Notes under the pieces: model-generated | The model's input: the letters and a program-made list of their open reading frames with translations, nothing else | The model's database searches: none | Told to the model about the DNA's origin: nothing | Shown: positions 1 through 8,273 of the stretch, piece by piece | How the letters are laid out: the number at the start of each line of letters is the position of its first letter | How positions within the stretch are numbered: position 1 is the stretch's first letter | Position numbers and translations under genes: made by a program | Assembly: GCF_007827695.1 (NCBI RefSeq) | Contig: NZ_VITA01000005.1 | Location: 1-64,000 of the forward strand | Origin: Sinorhizobium medicae | Lineage (GTDB): Bacteria; Pseudomonadota; Alphaproteobacteria; Rhizobiales; Rhizobiaceae | Reading direction: 5' to 3' | Length of the DNA: 64,000 nucleotides

Positions 1-93
1 GCCCATATCCACCACCGCTGCTTCATCAACGGCAACCGCGTCGTCGTCTTCCCGCCGAGCCCGGGAAGCTACGCCTCCGAACGGATGGGCTGA
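1..93 (+). CDS. 3' end of an unidentified gene (partial)
   Basis: An open frame enters from the left edge and ends at a TGA at 91-93, giving 30 residues. The visible tail begins AHIHHRCFINGNRVVVFPP and ends in a Ser/Gly-rich stretch. An HxHH motif followed by a short beta-rich tail is seen at the end of some calcineurin-type metallophosphoesterases, but 30 residues are too few to assign a family. The rest of the gene lies outside the window. The 190 bases after it hold no convincing gene. Confidence 0.5.
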   Translation, partial: AHIHHRCFINGNRVVVFPPSPGSYASERMG

Positions 94-234
94 GGCTGGT
101 TCAGGTCGCGGCCCGCCGGATCGGCTGTCTCGTGGCGCCCGTCGCCCCGAGCTCGAAGCCGTCGAAACCGTTGAGAAGCGGTGCCGCGCCGGGCCGGGAA
201 AAATAATCGGGCTGGCTTGCCTCCACGTGGAATT

Positions 235-248
235 CTGAATATATTCAG
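235..248. promoter_or_regulatory. Perfect 14-bp palindrome upstream of dmmD
   Basis: CTGAATATATTCAG is a perfect inverted repeat in an AT-rich patch 38 bases before the dmmD start codon, within otherwise GC-rich sequence. Its position suits an operator or activator site for the dmm-tmm operon. No regulator gene is visible in this part of the window, so the binding protein is unknown. Confidence 0.4.
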
Positions 249-286
249 GAAATAAATATTCCGTATGGGAAAAAAGAGGGAACGAA

Positions 287-1420
287 ATGGCTTTATCCTG
301 GCGTTTCTCCGCCTTGGCGGATCGACATCGCGCTCTCGGATCGAAACTGGAGGACTGGAGCGGCATGGGGACCGCCTGGACCTATGAAAAGGACATGTCC
401 GAAGAGCATGTCGCGATCCGTACGAAAGCCGGGATCATGGATGTTTCCGGCCTGAAGAAAGTGCATCTGGTCGGTCCGCATGCCATTGCCGTGCTCGATT
501 ACATCACCACCCGCGACATGACGAAAATTTATCCCGGCCGCTCCGTCTATGCCTGCATGCTGAACGACCGTGGGCATTTCACCGACGACTGCATCGTCTA
601 CCGCACCGGCCCCAATTCCTGGATGCTGGTCCACGGCTCCGGTTCCGGCTACGAGGAGATCGTGAAGCAGGCTGCGGGCCGTAACTGCGCAGTGCTGTTC
701 GACGACGATCTGCATGATCTGTCGCTGCAGGGGCCGCTTGCGGTCGACTATCTCGACAAACACGTACCGGGCATCCGCGACCTCAAATATTTCCATCACA
801 TGCAGACGACGCTCTTTGGCGCTCCGGTCATGATTTCGCGCACCGGCTATACCGGAGAGCGCGGTTATGAAATCTTCGTGCGCGGCCAGGATGCGGTCAT
901 GGTCTGGGACCGTATCCTCTCGGAAGGCAAGGAGATGGGCATCATCCCCTGCTGTTTCAGCGTGCTCGACATGCTGCGGGTGGAAAGCTACCTGCTCTTT
1001 TATCCCTACGACAATTCGCAGATGTACCCCTTCGCCGACCAGCCGCCGGGCGACAGCCTATGGGAACTCGGCCTCGATTTCACCGTCAGTCCCGGCAAGG
1101 CGGGCTTCCGTGGCGCCGAGGAACATGCGCGGCTGAAAGGCAAGGAGCGCTTCAAGATTTTCGGCATGCTGATCGACGCCGATGGCCCGGCCGATCTCGG
1201 GGACGAGGTCTATGCCGAAGACAGGAAGGTCGGCGTAATCACCTGTCCGAGCTATTCGACACTGACGAAGAAGTCCATGGCGATCGCCCGTTTGGACGTC
1301 GACAAGGCCGTCCAGGGCGCGAAGCTGGAGGTGCGCGGCAAGAACCTCGACGCTAGAGCGATCGCCCACACGCTGACATTCGACGATCCGGAGAAGAAGA
1401 AGAGAACGGCCGTCAGTTAG
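287..1420 (+). CDS. dmmD: Dimethylamine oxidative demethylase, THF-binding delta subunit (GcvT fold)
   Basis: This is a 377-residue protein of the GcvT/aminomethyltransferase fold; the segment FGAPVMISRTGYTGERGYEIF is typical of the folate-binding domain. The ATG at 287 follows an AGAGGG ribosome site. It heads a run that also encodes a DmmA-like protein, a flavin/2Fe-2S reductase and a DUF3445 haem protein. That is the subunit set (delta, gamma, beta, alpha) and gene order of the haem-dependent oxidative N-demethylase, or dimethylamine monooxygenase, known from Pseudomonas mendocina and marine Roseobacter. In that complex the GcvT-like subunit passes the one-carbon unit released from dimethylamine to tetrahydrofolate. 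Glycine-cleavage T protein is the alternative by fold, but no gcvH or gcvP is nearby. Assignment is by context plus fold. Confidence 0.82.
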   Translation: MALSWRFSALADRHRALGSKLEDWSGMGTAWTYEKDMSEEHVAIRTKAGIMDVSGLKKVHLVGPHAIAVLDYITTRDMTKIYPGRSVYACMLNDRGHFTDDCIVYRTGPNSWMLVHGSGSGYEEIVKQAAGRNCAVLFDDDLHDLSLQGPLAVDYLDKHVPGIRDLKYFHHMQTTLFGAPVMISRTGYTGERGYEIFVRGQDAVMVWDRILSEGKEMGIIPCCFSVLDMLRVESYLLFYPYDNSQMYPFADQPPGDSLWELGLDFTVSPGKAGFRGAEEHARLKGKERFKIFGMLIDADGPADLGDEVYAEDRKVGVITCPSYSTLTKKSMAIARLDVDKAVQGAKLEVRGKNLDARAIAHTLTFDDPEKKKRTAVS

Positions 1421-1431
1421 GAGAGGCGGCC

Positions 1432-2037
1432 ATGCTTGTCGAAGGCATTAAGAGCCGTCCGGTCTATATGGGACTTTCCATCCAGCCGCGCGCCCGGCGG
1501 CACATCTTCGCACTGGAAGGGGAGGGCGCCCATGCCCTTCTCGATCGTAAGGCGGCACTCGACAGCACGGCGCTATCCCGCAGTGAGATCCTCTATGCCC
1601 CGCGCGGCTCGCAGGGCAAGGGAAATGACGAGGCGCTGCGCGCGCTTGGCGCCGACATGTTTTTCGCAGCCCCGACAATCGCGACGCTGCTCTTCCGCCT
1701 CAGGGGGACGTTGACGACCGCTCATATGGGAACACGGCTTTATATCGCCGGCACTGAGGGCTTCATCGGCCAGGCGATGATCGTGGCACTCGATCACGGC
1801 ATGGATCATGCCTCGGTCATCACCGAACATCGTGGCTCATTGGCGCGCCGCGTGCAATGCGTCCACTGCAAAGGCGTCACCGAGGACGTCACTCACAGCC
1901 CCTTTCCCTGCGGCCATTGCGGTCTGCCGCTTCTCGTACGCGACCATTACTCGCGGCGCCTCGGCGCCTTTCAGGGCGTCAATATCGATGCGGAAGAACC
2001 CGGCAGCGCACCTGACCCGGAGGAGTTGTTCCTGTGA
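1432..2037 (+). CDS. dmmA: Dimethylamine monooxygenase subunit, DmmA family (gamma subunit)
   Basis: This is a 201-residue protein starting 11 bases after dmmD behind a strong GGAGAGG site. The N-terminal part is a mixed fold without catalytic signatures. The C-terminal part has paired cysteines at about residues 143/146 (CVHC) and 160/163 (CGHC), which look like a zinc ribbon or rubredoxin-like metal knuckle. Size and CxxC pairs match the DmmA family, the small subunit of the haem-dependent N-demethylase. Its last codons overlap the start of dmmB (GTGA), so the two are translationally coupled. The exact role of this subunit is not evident from sequence. Confidence 0.8.
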   Translation: MLVEGIKSRPVYMGLSIQPRARRHIFALEGEGAHALLDRKAALDSTALSRSEILYAPRGSQGKGNDEALRALGADMFFAAPTIATLLFRLRGTLTTAHMGTRLYIAGTEGFIGQAMIVALDHGMDHASVITEHRGSLARRVQCVHCKGVTEDVTHSPFPCGHCGLPLLVRDHYSRRLGAFQGVNIDAEEPGSAPDPEELFL

Positions 2038-2999
2038 GCGGTGGTACCGAAATTCCCGTCCGCGTGACCAAGGTGACGCCCGTTGCGCATCGCATCAAGC
2101 GCTTCCGCTTCGAGCGCCTGGATGGCCGGCCGATGCCGTACTTCTCCGGTGGCGCTCACGTCATCGTTTCGATGAACGACAATGGCCACCTCCGGCGCAA
2201 CGCCTACTCGCTGATGTCGCCGCCATATGATTGCTCGGCCTACGAGATCAGCGTTCTGCATGTCGATGATTCGCGTGGCGGCTCGTCCTTCATGCACGAG
2301 AAGGTGCGCGAAGGCGACGAGATGAGGGTCTCCCATCCGGTCAATCTGTTCCAGCCGGATTGGCGCGGCCGCAAACATCTGCTGATTGCCGGCGGCATCG
2401 GGATCACGCCCTTCATCGCCATGATGGAGCAGTTTTCCCGCGAGGGTGCCCAGTTCGAATTGCATTATGCCATTCGGTCGCGCGACCGCGGCGCATATTG
2501 CGAGGACCTCGTCGCCCACTACGGACGGCATCGGGTGAAGATCTATTGCGATGCCGAAGACAATCGCATTCCGGTCGCCCGCTTGCTCGACAGCCAACCG
2601 CTCGGCACGCATCTCTATGTCTGCGGTCCCGCGGGCCTGATCGACGGCGTACTCAAGTCCGGGCTGGAGTCTGGCTGGCCGGAGCAGAACCTGCATTCCG
2701 AGCGCTTTCTGTCCTCCCAGCCCGGCAAGCCCTTTTCGATCGAGCTGACGCGCTCCGGCAAGACCGTCCATGTCGGTCATCATGAGAGCATGCTGGAGGC
2801 GATTGAGTCGGCCGGCGTCGATGCGCCCTTTCTCTGTCGCGGCGGTGCCTGCGGGCAATGCGAAACAAGGGTCGCACTCTGCGACGGCAAGCTGCTGCAC
2901 AACGACGTCTATCTGACCGACGAAGAAAAGGCTTCCGGCCGAAAGGTGATGCTCTGCGTCTCTCGATTCGAGGGAAAGGCCTTGCATCTCGACCTCTAG
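2034..2999 (+). CDS. dmmB: Dimethylamine monooxygenase reductase subunit (flavin, NAD(P)H and 2Fe-2S domains)
   Basis: This 321-residue reductase has the layout of phthalate dioxygenase reductases. It has a flavin-binding barrel with RRNAYSLMSPP (about residues 54-64), a nucleotide-binding domain with AGGIGITPF and YVCGPAGL, and a C-terminal plant-type [2Fe-2S] ferredoxin domain with cysteines near 268, 273, 276 and 308 (CRGGACGQC...C). It would move electrons from NAD(P)H to the haem subunit encoded next. The GTG start at 2034 overlaps the dmmA stop codon (GTGA). In the haem-dependent oxidative N-demethylase the corresponding beta subunit is described as an FMN/2Fe-2S protein; the cofactor here is inferred from that family. 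Confidence 0.88.
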   Translation: MSGGTEIPVRVTKVTPVAHRIKRFRFERLDGRPMPYFSGGAHVIVSMNDNGHLRRNAYSLMSPPYDCSAYEISVLHVDDSRGGSSFMHEKVREGDEMRVSHPVNLFQPDWRGRKHLLIAGGIGITPFIAMMEQFSREGAQFELHYAIRSRDRGAYCEDLVAHYGRHRVKIYCDAEDNRIPVARLLDSQPLGTHLYVCGPAGLIDGVLKSGLESGWPEQNLHSERFLSSQPGKPFSIELTRSGKTVHVGHHESMLEAIESAGVDAPFLCRGGACGQCETRVALCDGKLLHNDVYLTDEEKASGRKVMLCVSRFEGKALHLDL

Positions 3000-3068
3000 A
3001 GCCGTTCCGGGAAAACCGTCCAACAGTTTTCCGCCCAGAAATGTGTAGCTTCAAAGACTTGGATTGTT
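3000..3068. repeat. Hairpin-forming intergenic element inside the dmm operon
   Basis: The gap between dmmB and dmmC contains a stem of GGAAAAC (3010-3016) and GTTTTCC (3026-3032), followed by an AT-richer tail. Layout and wording (ending in a stop, GCCGTTCCGGGAAAA, then a TTTTCCG half) resemble a degenerate copy of a short palindromic element common between rhizobial genes. It may act as an mRNA processing or stability element within the operon. Membership of a repeat family is from memory and was not checked. Confidence 0.4.
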
Positions 3069-3109
3069 CGACGAAACAATCCATCGGGCCGACGAGGAGG
3101 AGAACGGGC

Positions 3110-4150
3110 ATGGCAATCGCCTTCAAGCAGGAAACATTCCGGGATGATTTCAGCTATCGCAACAGTGCGGAAAACATTCGGCGCTTCCCGTTTCCGTTCG
3201 ACCGCGACGAGTACATGTACGCAGTCAACATGGAACCGCATGTGAAGGGGCAGAAGGGCACCGCCTTCGAAAACCTGATCGACATCGATGAGCATTACGT
3301 CGCCGAGATGCGAGACCGGGCTCTGGTTCTCAAAGAGGACCCGCTGCGCTATCAGGCCCTGCCTCATATGATGGCCGCGCAATGGGATACGCTCGAACTT
3401 CTGATGGAGGAGCAGGCCGTCGGATTTCCCGAGCATTTCACGCTCGCCAGGAACGGCGATCAATGGCGCTGGATCAACCGGCCGCTCGGCATCGACGACA
3501 CCTTCACCTTCGGCGATCGCTCGACGCTTCCCTGTGAGCCGCTCGAATACATCACCCGCCAAGCCCAGGGGGACTTCTGCATCGTCGATCAGCGCGACGG
3601 CAATCTCTGGATGGATGCCGGCATGGTCACGACCCAGGCGGACTGGTCGCTCGATTTCGATATCGGCATGAATTTCATGGAATGGCACGGACCGGTGCCG
3701 CTCGCCCATCAGATGGGGGTCTTCGACCGCGCGCTGAAATTTCTCCTGAACCTGCAGCAGGGCAAGCCTACGCGCCGCTTCAACTGGACGATGACGATCA
3801 ATCCGCGCCTCGATACCAGTCCGGAAAACTATCATAAATGGGGTCCGGACCGTGCCACCGTCACGACGGGAAATGTCGGCGACAAGGTGCATCTGCGCGT
3901 CGAGGTGCAGAGCCTCTGGCGCCTTCCGCGCTCGAACGCCATCCTCTTCGTCATCCGCTGTTATCTGATGAATATGAATGAGCTCGTGACGGTACCGAAA
4001 TGGGCGCGCCGCTTTCCGCGCGTGCTCAGAACGCTGCCGCCGGAGCTTATCGATTACAAGGGCCTTACGCGCTATCGCCAGACCACGATCGACTGGCTTT
4101 CGAAATTCGACGACGGCGAGCCGACCAGTCCCGGCACCTTTCCGGATTGA
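3110..4150 (+). CDS. dmmC: Haem-dependent oxidative N-demethylase, catalytic alpha subunit (DUF3445)
   Basis: This is a 346-residue protein of the DUF3445/HODM alpha-subunit family, whose characterised member is a PAS-fold haem enzyme that oxidatively demethylates dimethylamine. Recognisable blocks are FPFDRDEYMYAVNMEPH near the N terminus, AAQWDTLELLMEEQAVGFPEHF, and the C-terminal IRCYLMNMNELVTVPKWARR. The ATG at 3110 follows GAGGAGGAG. The frame is open upstream to 2858, but that part only overlaps dmmB and lacks a ribosome site, so it is excluded. The product would be monomethylamine plus a formaldehyde-level carbon handed to DmmD. The haem ligand cannot be named from sequence alone. Confidence 0.85.
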   Translation: MAIAFKQETFRDDFSYRNSAENIRRFPFPFDRDEYMYAVNMEPHVKGQKGTAFENLIDIDEHYVAEMRDRALVLKEDPLRYQALPHMMAAQWDTLELLMEEQAVGFPEHFTLARNGDQWRWINRPLGIDDTFTFGDRSTLPCEPLEYITRQAQGDFCIVDQRDGNLWMDAGMVTTQADWSLDFDIGMNFMEWHGPVPLAHQMGVFDRALKFLLNLQQGKPTRRFNWTMTINPRLDTSPENYHKWGPDRATVTTGNVGDKVHLRVEVQSLWRLPRSNAILFVIRCYLMNMNELVTVPKWARRFPRVLRTLPPELIDYKGLTRYRQTTIDWLSKFDDGEPTSPGTFPD

Positions 4151-4219
4151 CGCCCTATCCAGCGCCAAGACGACTGCATGCAACAGCAACTTCCACCAAA
4201 ATCAAAAGGGGAATGCTTC

Positions 4220-5557
4220 ATGACAAGAGTTGCCGTCATCGGTGCCGGTCCATCGGGCCTTGCTCAATTGCGGGCCTTTCAGTCGGCCGCCCAGAAGGGC
4301 GCCGAGATTCCGGAAGTCGTATGCTATGAAAAGCAGGCCGACTGGGGAGGACTTTGGAATTATACCTGGCGTACCGGACTGGACGAATATGGCGAGCCCG
4401 TGCATGGCAGCATGTATCGCTACCTCTGGTCGAACGGCCCCAAGGAGTGCCTCGAGTTCGCGGACTATACCTTCGAGGAGCATTTCGGCAAACCGATCGC
4501 TTCCTATCCGCCGCGCGCGGTGCTGTGGGATTATATAAAGGGTCGCGTGGAGAAGGCGAATGTGCGCCACTGGGTGCGTTTCCACACGCCGGTTCGCATG
4601 GTGCGCTTCGACGGAGAGACGAAGAAGTTCACGGTGACCGCTCACAATCGTCTCGAAGACCGCATGTATGACGAAGAGTTCGACTATGTCGTCGTTGCGA
4701 GCGGTCACTTCTCTACACCGCAGGTCCCCTATTTCGAAGGCGTGAAGACCTTCAACGGCCGGGTGCTGCATGCGCATGACTTCCGCGATGCGCTGGAGTT
4801 CAAGGGCAAGGACGTTCTCATCGTCGGCCGCAGCTATTCGGCCGAGGATATCGGCTCGCAATGCTGGAAGTATGGGGCGAAATCGGTGACGACGAGCTAT
4901 CGCTCCAAGCCGATGGGCTTCAACTGGCCGGAAAATTTCGAGGAACGGCCACTGCTGACGAAGCTCGAAAACACGACGGCTCATTTCGCGGACGGCTCGA
5001 CAAAGGAAGTGGACGCGCTGATCCTGTGCACCGGCTACCAGCACCACTTTCCCTTCCTGCCCGACGAACTCAGACTCAAGACCGCAAACCGCCTTTGGGC
5101 CGACCATCTCTACAAGGGCGTGGTCTTCGATGGGAATCCGCAGCTCTTCTACATCGGCATGCAGGATCAGTTCTATACCTTCAACATGTTCGACGTGCAG
5201 GCCTGGTGGGCGCGCGATGTCATGATGGGCCGCATCGAGCTGCCGCCGGAAGAGGAACTGAAGGCGAATTTCGACATGTGGCGTGCCCGCGAGGAAACGC
5301 TCGAGCATGCCGAGGAGATGATCTGGTACCAGGGCGACTATGTGAAGGAACTGCTCGCTGAAACCGATTATCCGAGCTTCGATATCGAAGGGGTCAACCG
5401 GACCTTCATGAAATGGGAGCACCACAAGGCTGAAAACATCATGGGTTTTCGCAACCATGCCTATAGGTCGCTGATGACGGGCAACATGTCGCCCGAACAC
5501 CACACTCCCTGGGTCGAAGCGCTTGACGATTCGCTCGAGGAATATCTGCGCGAGTGA
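4220..5557 (+). CDS. tmm: Trimethylamine monooxygenase (flavin-containing monooxygenase family)
   Basis: This is a 445-residue class B flavin monooxygenase. The FAD motif is [15 protein letters not shown] near the N terminus. Further on are the FMO-type region [25 protein letters not shown] and an NADP-binding segment [20 protein letters not shown] followed by [14 protein letters not shown]. That combination is characteristic of bacterial Tmm, which oxidises trimethylamine to trimethylamine N-oxide using NADPH and O2. The ATG at 4220 follows AAAGGGGAA. It lies 69 bases behind dmmC on the same strand and beside tdm, which uses its product. A related substrate such as dimethylsulfide or an indole is possible, but the neighbourhood argues for methylamines. 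Confidence 0.88.
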   Translation: MTRVAVIGAGPSGLAQLRAFQSAAQKGAEIPEVVCYEKQADWGGLWNYTWRTGLDEYGEPVHGSMYRYLWSNGPKECLEFADYTFEEHFGKPIASYPPRAVLWDYIKGRVEKANVRHWVRFHTPVRMVRFDGETKKFTVTAHNRLEDRMYDEEFDYVVVASGHFSTPQVPYFEGVKTFNGRVLHAHDFRDALEFKGKDVLIVGRSYSAEDIGSQCWKYGAKSVTTSYRSKPMGFNWPENFEERPLLTKLENTTAHFADGSTKEVDALILCTGYQHHFPFLPDELRLKTANRLWADHLYKGVVFDGNPQLFYIGMQDQFYTFNMFDVQAWWARDVMMGRIELPPEEELKANFDMWRAREETLEHAEEMIWYQGDYVKELLAETDYPSFDIEGVNRTFMKWEHHKAENIMGFRNHAYRSLMTGNMSPEHHTPWVEALDDSLEEYLRE

Positions 5558-5584
5558 CGCTCTCCGATAATCCCGCGAAATCGC

Positions 5585-5619
5585 TTCGCCCTTCATCCGT
5601 ATGCCGGATGAAGGGCGAA
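5585..5619. terminator. Bidirectional terminator hairpin between tmm and tdm
   Basis: A perfect 15-bp stem, TTCGCCCTTCATCCG (5585-5599) pairing with its complement at 5605-5619 around a 5-base loop, sits between the convergent ends of tmm and tdm. On the plus strand it is followed by ATTGTTT, a short T-rich tail. Confidence 0.75.
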
Positions 5620-5674
5620 ATTGTTTAGATCACGTTCATGTTTTTAGATCGATCCCACGTGAAAACGTCGCGGT

Positions 5675-8044
5675 CTACGAGCGCGGCCGCTTCTTCTGGG
5701 GATCGTAATGCGACAGCGGCACGACAGCCGCCGGCAGGCGTTTTTGCTGGCCGTCGAGTTTGCCGATCTCGACCTGCGTACCGACCGTCGCATGCGTGAC
5801 GTCGATCCGGGCGAGTGCGATCGTCTTGCCGAGGACCGGCGAACGGGTTGCACTGGTGACAACGCCGATCTGCGCGCGTCCGACATGCACGCAATCGCCA
5901 TGGCCGATCGCCTCGTTCGCCAGAACGTCGAGCCCGACCATCAGCTGGCGTGGGCTTTCCTTGCGGCGCATCAGCGCTTCGCGGCCTATGAAATCGTCCG
6001 GCTTTGATTTCAGCGGCACCGTGAAGCCGATACCGGCCTCGAACGGGTCGGTCTGATCGTCGAAGTCGTAATGGGCGAAGATCAGGCCCGCCTCGATGCG
6101 AACCATGTCGAGCGCTTCCAACCCCATCGGCTTCATCCCATGCGGCTCTCCAGCCTGCCAGACCGCGTCGAATACGGTCAGTGCATCTTTCGGATGACAG
6201 AATATTTCGTAGCCGAGTTCGCCGGTATACCCGGTGCGGGAGACGACGACAGGTGCGCCTTCGAACCCCCCGATGCGACCGACCGCAAAGCGGAACCATT
6301 CGAGCTCGCTGATCGTGGACTGACGGGGTGCTGTCCAGATGATCTCCCTGAGGATATCGCGGCTCTTCGGCCCCTGAACGGCAATATTATGCATCTGGTC
6401 GGTCGATGAGCGCACCCAGGCCCTGAAGCCCTTCTTCTCCGCCTGCTCTCGCAGCCAGATGCCGCTGTAATCGTCGCCGCCGATCCAGCGGAAGTTCTTA
6501 TCACCGAGGCGGAAGAGGGTTCCGTCGTCGATCATGCCGCCATGCTCGTAGCACATTGCGGAATAGACGACCTGGCCCGTGGAAAGCTTGCGTACGTCGC
6601 GCGTCAGGCAATATTGCAGCAATTCCTCGGCATCCGGGCCCGTGACCTCGAACTTCCGCAGCGGCGAGAGGTCGATGACTGCGGCTCTCTCGCGGCAGGC
6701 CCAGTATTCCTCGATCGGTCCTTCCGACGAAAACCGGTTCGGCAGCCAATAGCCGCGATACTCGGCGTAGTCCCGCGTGAGCGCCGAGAAGCGGGGATGG
6801 AAGGCTGTTTCGCGCGTCATTTCGGGATCGGCATCGGGTGTCATGCGATAGGCTACCGCTCGTGAGAATTGCTCGTTTCCGGAAAAGGTCCGGACGTGAA
6901 TGTCGGTCGGATCCCAGCCGTTTGCCGCATCGATGTCGTCTGGGCAGGAGGACGAGACGCAGATCAGGTCCGTCACGGCTCGCATCAGCACATAGTCGCC
7001 CGGACGAGACCAGGGCTCATCGAGATAGAGCTGGTTGTTGTGATCGGTACTGGTGTTGTAGAAATAATTGAGCGCTTCCCAGCCCTTCCGGCCGGAAATT
7101 CCGTAAGGAGCAAGCGCCGCATTGAAATTGTCCGTACAATTGACGTGGCCGGGATAGCCCATATCGTCGTAGTACCGCGCATTGCAGGCGGTGGCGAAGG
7201 CGTCATGGCGGCCGACCGTGTCCTGTACGATCTCCACAAGCGGCTCGAAATCGCGATCGAAAGCCTTGGACGGCAGGCCCGGCGCCGGGTAGCTGCGTCC
7301 CAGCAGGGTACGCGTGACGGTCGAATCGAGCGCCCGGTCGAGGCCCTTGTCGACCTTGCGGGCGGCAAAGGCCTGGAAGTCCGTGCACTGGCGGCCGTAT
7401 ACGTCGATGATTTGTATGAATTCTCCGGCCCGTACGAAATATGCTGACGCAGTGGCGGCCTTGATGCGGATGTCGTGGATCGGATCGGCCAGCGGTTCCG
7501 GCAGGGCGGAGGTATAGTCGCGGATCGGCCTGCTGCGGCGGATCATGGTCTCGATGGGCGTTGCCGTGTCCTGTGCCTCTGGCGCCATCGCCTTTCCGGG
7601 AGCGGCAACGATCAGCAGTCCCTTCATCGTGGTCGTGAATTCCGCCTTGCTGCCCGGCGTGGACCGCTCCCCGAAGACACGCAGAGCGCCGGCCGTGGAG
7701 AGATCCGCGCCGCGACGCCGGAGGGCGTTTCGAGTGCGAAGCGAGCTCTCCTCTTCGAGGGACAGAATGGTCTTCAGTCCCTCCGCGTCATTGGTGAAAG
7801 CGGTGCCAAGTCCTGCCGACTGGAAGCGGCCGTCTTCGTCGAGGAAGGAAAGCTCGCATGCCTGGCAACCTTCGATATCGGTGACCGTCACGTGGTCTCC
7901 CGCTTCGACGCGAACGACCAGCGAGCCGCCACCCTTGCATCGATACCGTTCCCTGTCCTTTGGCAGCGCAGGAATGCCCGGATAGCGGATGATGCTCGCC
8001 GAAACGGGCCTCCCTCCAAGCATTCCGGGATGGCGATCTTCCAT
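5675..8044 (-). CDS. tdm: Trimethylamine N-oxide demethylase (DUF1989 + GcvT domains)
   Basis: This is a 789-residue two-domain protein. The N-terminal half is a DUF1989 (urea-carboxylase-associated-like) module, beginning with RVEAGDHVTVTDIEGCQACELSF and containing a conserved-looking stretch GYPGHVNCTDNFNAALAPYG. The C-terminal half (from about residue 420) is a GcvT-type tetrahydrofolate-binding domain with VVVSRTGYTGELGYEIF. This architecture is that of Tdm, known from Methylocella silvestris and Roseobacter, which splits trimethylamine N-oxide into dimethylamine and formaldehyde, the GcvT part being thought to channel the formaldehyde to THF. The start at 8044 follows a GAGGG site. It is convergent with tmm and divergent from a permease. 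Its product is the substrate of the Dmm complex upstream. Confidence 0.87.
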   Translation of the reverse strand: MEDRHPGMLGGRPVSASIIRYPGIPALPKDRERYRCKGGGSLVVRVEAGDHVTVTDIEGCQACELSFLDEDGRFQSAGLGTAFTNDAEGLKTILSLEEESSLRTRNALRRRGADLSTAGALRVFGERSTPGSKAEFTTTMKGLLIVAAPGKAMAPEAQDTATPIETMIRRSRPIRDYTSALPEPLADPIHDIRIKAATASAYFVRAGEFIQIIDVYGRQCTDFQAFAARKVDKGLDRALDSTVTRTLLGRSYPAPGLPSKAFDRDFEPLVEIVQDTVGRHDAFATACNARYYDDMGYPGHVNCTDNFNAALAPYGISGRKGWEALNYFYNTSTDHNNQLYLDEPWSRPGDYVLMRAVTDLICVSSSCPDDIDAANGWDPTDIHVRTFSGNEQFSRAVAYRMTPDADPEMTRETAFHPRFSALTRDYAEYRGYWLPNRFSSEGPIEEYWACRERAAVIDLSPLRKFEVTGPDAEELLQYCLTRDVRKLSTGQVVYSAMCYEHGGMIDDGTLFRLGDKNFRWIGGDDYSGIWLREQAEKKGFRAWVRSSTDQMHNIAVQGPKSRDILREIIWTAPRQSTISELEWFRFAVGRIGGFEGAPVVVSRTGYTGELGYEIFCHPKDALTVFDAVWQAGEPHGMKPMGLEALDMVRIEAGLIFAHYDFDDQTDPFEAGIGFTVPLKSKPDDFIGREALMRRKESPRQLMVGLDVLANEAIGHGDCVHVGRAQIGVVTSATRSPVLGKTIALARIDVTHATVGTQVEIGKLDGQQKRLPAAVVPLSHYDPQKKRPRS

Positions 8045-8116
8045 AACAACCCTCGCGTAGGAATGTCCCCTGGCCCGATCATGCTGGCAAAGTACCAGGC
8101 GGAAGTAAAGGGGATA

Positions 8117-8147
8117 TTGACTAAGAAGAAACTTTCTTCACTATGCA
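8117..8147 (+). promoter_or_regulatory. Candidate promoter with internal palindrome upstream of the permease
   Basis: In the 229-base divergent gap between tdm and the permease, TTGACT (8117-8122) and TATGCA (8142-8147) could form a -35/-10 pair. The 19-base spacing is longer than optimal, so the -10 is uncertain. Between them lies the perfect palindrome GAAGAAA-C-TTTCTTC (8125-8139), where a repressor or a MerR-like activator would act. The rest of the gap has no further gene. Confidence 0.45.
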
Positions 8148-8273
8148 TAAACGGCCGGACCCGAGTTCAAAGCATCGACGGGTCATCCAATAACGGTCCG
8201 ACCGCCACGGGGAGGCGCGTTCAGGGAGACGTAGGAAAAATACGTCCGGAACAAATCAAAGGGGAATTCACTG

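Noticed and set aside
101-226. Minus-strand 41-codon frame with GTG start and protein-like composition at the left edge
   Set aside because: There is no ATG and no clear ribosome site, and the frame lies in the leader of dmmD. It could be the remnant of a gene, but nothing supports expression.
287-1420. Glycine-cleavage T protein
   Set aside because: The fold fits, but gcvH and gcvP are absent and the next three genes are the dimethylamine demethylase subunits.
2858-3109. N-terminal extension of the DUF3445 protein by 84 residues
   Set aside because: The extension overlaps dmmB and the intergenic hairpin and has no ribosome site, whereas ATG 3110 has GAGGAGGAG and fits the family length.
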